From Pedobacter schmidteae (GTDB lineage Bacteria; Bacteroidota; Bacteroidia; Sphingobacteriales; Sphingobacteriaceae), in assembly GCF_900564155.1 (NCBI RefSeq), contig NZ_LS999839.1, positions 310,001-374,000 on the forward strand: a DNA stretch of 64,000 bases, in the 5' to 3' direction. This document shows positions 58,458-64,000 of this stretch, in pieces (positions within the stretch are counted from its first letter, which is position 1; every line of letters begins with the position of its first letter). The position numbers were made by a program, and so were the translations under genes. Under the pieces are notes generated by a model. That model was not told the origin of the DNA, ran no database searches, and was given only the letters and a program-made list of their open reading frames with translations.

Positions 58458-60206
58458 TTAAAATTCTATAATCTGTGCAGAAACCGGTGCTAGTTTTACC
58501 GGGATACTAGTTCCCGCAGGAATATTCAATTTTTCACCAGTCAGCAGTTCTGTAACGGGTACCGAAGATTTAGCACTTAAAATTTCTTCGGGAAGCCGGA
58601 TATTGGCCGTTAATGTTTGCGTACGATCAAAATTGGCCAGGATCAACAAGCGTTGTTTGGCCGTATATCGGATAAAACCATACATTCTGTTGTTCATATT
58701 ACCGGTTAAAGGCACCTCGTAAACCTCTCCGGTTTTTACCGCATCGGCAGTAGCCGTCACCTTCATCAACTGCTGATAAAAGTTGCGTAGTTTAATTTGA
58801 TCAGCGCTCAGCAATCCTCCATCAAAAGCTCCCTTATTCATCCATTTCTGATGTTCAGGCACGCCCCAATAATCGAATATACTGGTGCGGTTATCGTCAC
58901 CGCCAAAGCCTTCAACTCCTTTCGCGGGCTCTCCCACTTCCTGTCCGAAATATAATAATACCGGCCCGCCCGACAATGTTGCCGAAAGCACCATGGCAGG
59001 AAGTGCCAATACCGGATCGCCAGCAAAACCTGCTGAGGCAATGCGCTCCTCATCATGATTCTCCAGAAAGCGCAACATGCGATCACCAAAGCCAGCTGTC
59101 TCTACCTGCCATACTTTCGAGATTTCTTTTACATCAGCATTGGGTTCATTTCTGATCAACCGCTTTAAGGCATCATACAAACCTACCTTATCATACAAAT
59201 AATCAAAATGCCCCTGATTTAAGTAAGTGGCATATACAGCCGAGTTGTAAGCCTCGCCAATAAAAATCACCTTTGGAGATTTAAGCTTTACCTGCGGGAT
59301 TACCCACTCCCAGAACTCTACAGGAACCATTTCCGCCATGTCACAGCGAAAACCGTCTACTCCTTTATCAACCCAGTATAACAAGATATTTCGCATTTTT
59401 TGCCATACGGGAGGTATCGGGTCAAAGTATTTCTTTTCACCGTTAACATAATCTACACCATAATTTAACTTCACAGTTTCATACCAGTCGTTTGAGGAAG
59501 GGGCCTTTGAAAACACATTATTCCCTGTAGCTTTTGCCGGCATTTCGGCAAATTTGGCATCCTTTAACTCCCTCAACGGATCATTTTCATCCAATTGTCC
59601 CGGAACCACAAAATGTTCTCCGGGAATATAGTAATAGTCGTTAGTAGCACTAAAACCCTTTGTCACATCATCCCTCGCTCCAAAGTCTTCTACACCATTA
59701 GGTTTTAGTCGGGAATGGTAATTTCTGGCCACATGATTTGGCACAAAGTCGATCAGTACTTTCATTCCTTTTTCATGTGTACGGACAACCATCGCTTCAA
59801 ACTCGGCCATTCTATTTTTAACATCGACGGCTAAATCGGGGTCAACATCATAATAATCCCTGATGGCATAGGGCGAGCCTGCACGGCCTTTTACCACATC
59901 GGCATCATCGGCTTTTATACCGAAAGCACTGTAATCGGTCATGCTGGCATGCGCAATCACTCCGGTATACCAAATATGGGTTACCCCAAGCGCACTTATG
60001 CCATCCAAAGCCTTAGGACTAATATCATTAAACTTGCCACAACCGTTTTGTTCTATAGTGCCATAACTGAGGTTACTGGTTTGTTTATTACCAAACAAAC
60101 GGGGCAACAGCTGATAAATAACCGGTTTACTTTGTGCCTGGACAATGTCGGAACTACCTATAATGGTTAATACAATCAAAATGATATTTATTAAGCGCGT
60201 TGTCAT
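58458..60206 (-). CDS. GH13 alpha-amylase, exported
   Basis: The 582-residue protein has a signal peptide ending near residue 25 (SSDIVQAQS) and no lipobox. The GH13 barrel has DFVPNHVARNYHSRLKPNGV, DGFRCDMAEMVPVEFW (nucleophile), VIFIGEAYNSA (acid/base) and FLENHDEERIAS (third Asp). It should act in the periplasm on maltodextrins. Its ATG overlaps the GH65 stop by 4 bases, so the two are translationally coupled. Confidence 0.88.
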   Translation of the reverse strand: MTTRLINIILIVLTIIGSSDIVQAQSKPVIYQLLPRLFGNKQTSNLSYGTIEQNGCGKFNDISPKALDGISALGVTHIWYTGVIAHASMTDYSAFGIKADDADVVKGRAGSPYAIRDYYDVDPDLAVDVKNRMAEFEAMVVRTHEKGMKVLIDFVPNHVARNYHSRLKPNGVEDFGARDDVTKGFSATNDYYYIPGEHFVVPGQLDENDPLRELKDAKFAEMPAKATGNNVFSKAPSSNDWYETVKLNYGVDYVNGEKKYFDPIPPVWQKMRNILLYWVDKGVDGFRCDMAEMVPVEFWEWVIPQVKLKSPKVIFIGEAYNSAVYATYLNQGHFDYLYDKVGLYDALKRLIRNEPNADVKEISKVWQVETAGFGDRMLRFLENHDEERIASAGFAGDPVLALPAMVLSATLSGGPVLLYFGQEVGEPAKGVEGFGGDDNRTSIFDYWGVPEHQKWMNKGAFDGGLLSADQIKLRNFYQQLMKVTATADAVKTGEVYEVPLTGNMNNRMYGFIRYTAKQRLLILANFDRTQTLTANIRLPEEILSAKSSVPVTELLTGEKLNIPAGTSIPVKLAPVSAQIIEF

Positions 60207-62518
60207 ACCAATTGTTCATTATAATTAATCGTTGTCTCTCCCGAAGGCAGAACATGAGACTGATTAAATATACTTATTTCCAGCGTTTGGGTAGAACTAT
60301 TCTGAATTCTGATCTGACCATCCGTAATTTTAATTTTAAGCTGTACACCTCTAAAACCGATATTAAATGAAAAAGACTGCCATGCCTTAGGTAAAAAGGG
60401 ATTGAATTTGAGCTGGCCGTTCCGTACCCGCATACCGGCAAAGCCCTCCACAATGCTCATCCAGGTACCCGCCATCGAAGTAATGTGCAGGCCATCTTCC
60501 GTATCATTGTTATAGTCATCCAAATCCAAACGTGCCGTACGCAGGTAAAATTCGTAAGCCCGTTCTTCGTCGCTTAACTTTGCTGCCAAAATACTATGAA
60601 CACATGGAGACAACGAGCTTTCGTGAACGGTCCTGCTCTCATAGAAATTGAAATTCTTCCTCAAAGTTTCCAGGTCGTACTCATCTTCAAAAAAGTACAT
60701 GCCCTGCAATACATCGGCCTGTTTGATAAAACAGGAACGTAAAATCCTGTCCCAGCTCCATTTTTGGTTTAGTGGACGGTCCTGGGCAGGTAAATCTTTA
60801 ACCAACACCTGCTCTTTATCCATAAAACCATCCTGCTGCAGAAAAACCCCTTCCTTTTCATCATAGGGATAATACATCTGCTCGGCAATGGCTGTCCAGT
60901 CTCCAAACGCCTTTTCTACATCCAATTTTGTCTTTTCCAGTATGGCCTTATATTTTTCAGGATCCAGACGTTTCACCACAGCTGCCGCCTCTATCGCATA
61001 TCTTAAACACCAGACTGCCAGCTTATTGGTATACCAATTGTTGTTGATATTGTTTTCATATTCGTTAGGTCCGGTTACACCAAGCATGACATATTTTTGC
61101 TTATCGGCACTCCAGTTTACCCGTTGTTTCCAGAAACGCGCAATACCAATCAACACTTCCAAACCATACTGTACTAAATAACTTTCGTCGCCCGTATAAC
61201 GGATATAGTTAAATATGGCGAAAGCAATTGCACCGTTTCTGTGGATTTCCTCGAAGGTGATTTCCCACTCATTATGGCATTCTTCGCCGTTCATCGTCAC
61301 CATTGGATATAAAGCTGCTCCGTCTGTAAAACCTAACTTCCCGGCATTTTCTATCGCCTTATCCAGTTGCTTATACCGATAAATCAATAGATTTTTTGAA
61401 ACCACTTCCGATGCCGTTGATAGATAAAAAGGAATACAATAAGCTTCAGTATCCCAATAGGTAGAGCCTCCATATTTTTCGCCGGTAAAGCCTTTTGGAC
61501 CAATATTTAAGCGGGCATCTTTACCTGTATAAGTCTGGTTCAGCTGAAATATGTTGAAACGGATGGCCTGCTGGGCTTTCACATCGCCTTCAATAACCAT
61601 ATCGCTCTCTTCCCATTTTGCAGCCCATGCCTCCACATGTGCTTTTAGTAAGTGATCAAACCCTTTGGCGGCTTCTTTTTCCATTTTCGCTTTGGCTACT
61701 CTCAGTAGCTCCTGCTTGTCGTAATTTTGTGACGACAGATTCAAGACTACTTTATAAACCCCTACAAAATCGCCTTGCTTAACTTTAACCGCAGCGGTTT
61801 GCCCAAGATATTTTTCTTTAGCTATTGCCTGCATACCTTGTATTCCACCCTGGTAAATCATAGTGGTGCCAGCAGCTGTGCAAACATCAAATTCCGTTTT
61901 TTTAGTACGTAATACCAGGTAATCTATACCACCTTCCTGCTCTTGTGCTACTTCATTCCAGAATTTTTCATCATAATTGGCATCCTGATTTTTGACATCG
62001 CCATCGATAAATGAGGTGATATTGATGGTGCCATCAAAGTTTACGGCAGTAATGCGATAACGCAATACTGCCACTTCATCATCTGCAATACTGCAAAAGC
62101 GCAAAGCTTCAACCTTAATGATTTTACCACTTTTTAGTTCAGCTGTAAAGCTGCGACTCAGCGTACCTTCCTTCATATTCAGTACCCTTTTAAAATCACT
62201 TACTTTACAAGTAAAAAGATCCAGAACCTCGCCCTCAATTTGGATATCGAGGCCAATCCAGTTGGCCGCGTTCAATACTTTGGCAAAGTATTCAGGATAG
62301 CCATTTTTCCACCAACCTACGCGGGTCTTATCAGGATAATAAACGCCTGCTACATAATTCCCCTGAAGGGTTTCTCCGGAATAGGTTTCTTCAAAATTGG
62401 CGCGCTGTCCCATTCGTCCGTTACCAATGCTGAACAAACTCTCCGATATTTTATTTAAATGAGGATCAAAACCTTCCTCAATAATATTCCACTCGTCTGC
62501 TTTTATGTAATTCTTCAT
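60203..62518 (-). CDS. GH65 glycoside phosphorylase, probable maltose phosphorylase
   Basis: The 771-residue cytoplasmic protein fits the GH65 family in length. It has the active-site block GEECHNEWEITFEEIHRNG (about 413-431), which carries the general acid Glu, and HESSLSPCVHSILAAKLSD and EDGLHITSMAGTWMSI, which fit phosphate binding. It converts maltose and phosphate to glucose and beta-glucose-1-phosphate. Trehalose or kojibiose phosphorylase is possible, but the adjacent beta-phosphoglucomutase and amylases favour maltose. There is no signal peptide. Confidence 0.87.
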   Translation of the reverse strand: MKNYIKADEWNIIEEGFDPHLNKISESLFSIGNGRMGQRANFEETYSGETLQGNYVAGVYYPDKTRVGWWKNGYPEYFAKVLNAANWIGLDIQIEGEVLDLFTCKVSDFKRVLNMKEGTLSRSFTAELKSGKIIKVEALRFCSIADDEVAVLRYRITAVNFDGTINITSFIDGDVKNQDANYDEKFWNEVAQEQEGGIDYLVLRTKKTEFDVCTAAGTTMIYQGGIQGMQAIAKEKYLGQTAAVKVKQGDFVGVYKVVLNLSSQNYDKQELLRVAKAKMEKEAAKGFDHLLKAHVEAWAAKWEESDMVIEGDVKAQQAIRFNIFQLNQTYTGKDARLNIGPKGFTGEKYGGSTYWDTEAYCIPFYLSTASEVVSKNLLIYRYKQLDKAIENAGKLGFTDGAALYPMVTMNGEECHNEWEITFEEIHRNGAIAFAIFNYIRYTGDESYLVQYGLEVLIGIARFWKQRVNWSADKQKYVMLGVTGPNEYENNINNNWYTNKLAVWCLRYAIEAAAVVKRLDPEKYKAILEKTKLDVEKAFGDWTAIAEQMYYPYDEKEGVFLQQDGFMDKEQVLVKDLPAQDRPLNQKWSWDRILRSCFIKQADVLQGMYFFEDEYDLETLRKNFNFYESRTVHESSLSPCVHSILAAKLSDEERAYEFYLRTARLDLDDYNNDTEDGLHITSMAGTWMSIVEGFAGMRVRNGQLKFNPFLPKAWQSFSFNIGFRGVQLKIKITDGQIRIQNSSTQTLEISIFNQSHVLPSGETTINYNEQLV

Positions 62519-62564
62519 CTTTATACTACTCTGGTATACCGGTCCTTTACAGGGCAGGCTTACA

Positions 62565-63245
62565 TTATCCTTTTTCTGTTTCCTGATTTTTCAAAGCCGA
62601 GATTTCGGCTATTGTTATTTCTGAGAGGTCTTTAATCACCAGTTGGGCACCGGGTAAATTCTCTGCTGTACCTATGCCCACTACAGCCATCCCCGCTGCA
62701 ATAGCCGCCTGTACACCGGCCAATGCATCTTCAAAAACCACACAATTGGAATTGGCTGTGCCCAGTAATTCGGCAGCTTTGATAAATACCTCCGGATCGG
62801 GCTTGGAAGTGCTTACCGCATTGCCATCTATTATCGCATCAAAAAAATGCGACAGTGCTGTCCGCTCCAATATCAAAGCCGAATTTTTACTGGCCGAGCC
62901 CAATGCTATTTTAATGCCCTGCCGTTTCAGCTCCTGTAATAATTTCAATGAGCCTGGTAAAACTTCTGCTGTAGTCATTTTGCTGATCATGGCCACATAC
63001 CATGAATTTTTTAAGCTGGCCAGTTCTTCCCGCTCTTTGTCGCTTTTCTCTATGCCTCCCCATTTCAGGATCATATCTAGCGAACGCATACGATTTACGC
63101 CTTTTAACTGCTCGTTCTGAGCATGTGTAAAATCGAAGCCCAAAGAATTGGCCAATTGTTTCCAGGCTTTGTAATGGTAAACAGCGGTGTCTACCAAAAC
63201 ACCATCCAGATCAAATATGCAAGCAATGTGTGCTGTTGTATTCAT
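62565..63245 (-). CDS. pgmB: beta-phosphoglucomutase
   Basis: The 226-residue HAD-family protein has CIFDLDGVLVDTAVYHYKAW with Asp12 (nucleophile) and Asp14 (acid/base), the cap region LKGVNRMRSLDMIL, and KIALGSASKNSALIL with VVFEDALAGVQAA. It converts beta-glucose-1-phosphate to glucose-6-phosphate, the product of GH65 phosphorolysis. Its ATG follows the neopullulanase stop directly with no gap, and it precedes the GH65 gene by 46 bases. Confidence 0.93.
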   Translation of the reverse strand: MNTTAHIACIFDLDGVLVDTAVYHYKAWKQLANSLGFDFTHAQNEQLKGVNRMRSLDMILKWGGIEKSDKEREELASLKNSWYVAMISKMTTAEVLPGSLKLLQELKRQGIKIALGSASKNSALILERTALSHFFDAIIDGNAVSTSKPDPEVFIKAAELLGTANSNCVVFEDALAGVQAAIAAGMAVVGIGTAENLPGAQLVIKDLSEITIAEISALKNQETEKG

Positions 63246-64000
63246 TTAATTCAGTTCAAGTACCAGTGTTGTTTTTGCAGGAACAGCGATGGTGATTAGA
63301 TTATTTAATTTTTCGCCACTGATCACATTAGTGGCTGTTGTTACATTTGCCATTCTTTCGGCAAATCGGGCCGTCTCCAATGTTTTGGCCTTATTTTCAG
63401 CATTTACAATAACCATTACTGTTTTCTGATTATCCGGCTGATACCGGAAATAGGTATAAATCCCATTTTCGGGTACATACTGCATCATTTTACCGGTTTG
63501 TAAAGGCAGGCTGCTTTTACGATAATTGGCCAGCGTCTTTACAAAATCGAAGGCTTCATTCTCCAATGCTGTCCTTCCGGCAGCGGTAAACTTGTCTGCT
63601 TTGTCGGCTGCCCAACCACCCGGGAAGTCAGAACGCACCAGCCCATCGGGATTAGAGTAGTTTTTCATCAGAATCTCGGTCCCGTAGTAAATTTGTGGGA
63701 TGCCACGTATGGTCAACAACAAGGCCATTCCCGATTTGTATTTAGCGATATCTTCATTCACCATCGAATAAAACCGGCTCATATCATGGTTATCCAGAAA
63801 TACAACGTTCTGATCAGCATTTTTGTAAAGAAAATCCTGGGCCAGCGTACTGTACAATCGGAACACCCCGTCCGTCCAACCTGTATTGCCATTCAAAGCT
63901 TCATAAATGGCATTTTTTACTACGGCATCCGTTATACCAGGCAGTTCGGTATCCAACCCGCGGCTTACCCTATCTCCTTCTGTAAAAAAAGCTTGTGCAG
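63246..64000 (-). CDS. GH13 neopullulanase/cyclomaltodextrinase, N-terminus outside window
   Basis: The frame is open from the right edge to the stop at 63246, so at least 250 C-terminal residues are visible and the true start lies beyond 64000. FLDNHDMSRF holds the third catalytic Asp of GH13, and GIPQIYYGTEILMKNYSNPD is typical of neopullulanase and cyclomaltodextrinase. A beta-sandwich C domain (KTVMVIVNAENKAKTLE) ends the chain. It should open or debranch maltodextrins and is the most upstream visible gene of the operon. A short internal TTG start near 63956 is not a real start. Confidence 0.87.
   Translation of the reverse strand, partial: AQAFFTEGDRVSRGLDTELPGITDAVVKNAIYEALNGNTGWTDGVFRLYSTLAQDFLYKNADQNVVFLDNHDMSRFYSMVNEDIAKYKSGMALLLTIRGIPQIYYGTEILMKNYSNPDGLVRSDFPGGWAADKADKFTAAGRTALENEAFDFVKTLANYRKSSLPLQTGKMMQYVPENGIYTYFRYQPDNQKTVMVIVNAENKAKTLETARFAERMANVTTATNVISGEKLNNLITIAVPAKTTLVLELN

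Overview
The window looks like a chromosome segment of a Bacteroidota bacterium, most likely a Pedobacter-like member of the Sphingobacteriaceae. This is inferred from gene content and from several promoters with the Bacteroidota pattern TTG, 18-20 bases, TAnnTTTG (for example before a tRNA-Gln, rplC and rpsL). Shine-Dalgarno sequences are not evident before most starts, which also fits. No rRNA, CRISPR array, insertion sequence or phage gene was seen.

Layout. (1) 1-8.8 kb: a cut-off hypothetical gene, a porin, a biotin-dependent carboxylase beta subunit, an MFS exporter, an acetyltransferase, an M42 aminopeptidase, a HerA-like ATPase and a sugar nucleotidyltransferase. (2) 8.8-12.8 kb: dnaK, a methyltransferase and a 2'-5' RNA ligase-like protein. 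(3) 12.8-33.6 kb, minus strand: the translation block. In transcription order it is rpsL-rpsG-fusA-rpsJ, then a 2.4 kb interruption, then rplC through secY-map, then infA-rpmJ-rpsM-rpsK-rpsD-rpoA-rplQ. The interruption holds a TauE/SafE permease, a DUF1634 protein and an opposite-strand membrane protein; a long palindromic terminator follows rpsJ and a promoter precedes rplC. (4) 33.9-39.5 kb: envelope and housekeeping genes (acyloxyacyl hydrolase-like protein, VF530 protein, DUF2027-like protein, M1 peptidase, carboxypeptidase-regulatory-like protein, YffB-like protein). (5) 39.6-47.8 kb, plus strand: a signalling island with a LytS/LytTR pair, a triple-receiver hybrid kinase, CheR and a second hybrid kinase. 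(6) 47.8-55.1 kb: pth, rplY, prs, tRNA-Gln, a large DUF2723 glycosyltransferase and accA. (7) 55.2-64 kb, minus strand: an alpha-glucan operon with neopullulanase (cut by the window edge), beta-phosphoglucomutase, a GH65 maltose phosphorylase, an alpha-amylase, a sugar MFS transporter and a lipoprotein alpha-amylase. The inferred route is starch to maltooligosaccharides, import, phosphorolysis to glucose plus beta-glucose-1-phosphate, then glucose-6-phosphate.

The least explained structure is a family of hairpin repeats of about 66-77 bp. They occur as two inverted pairs (35944-36255 and 53682-54137). Each pair fills the gap between two convergent genes, and its outer ends lie within about 10 bases of the two stop codons.
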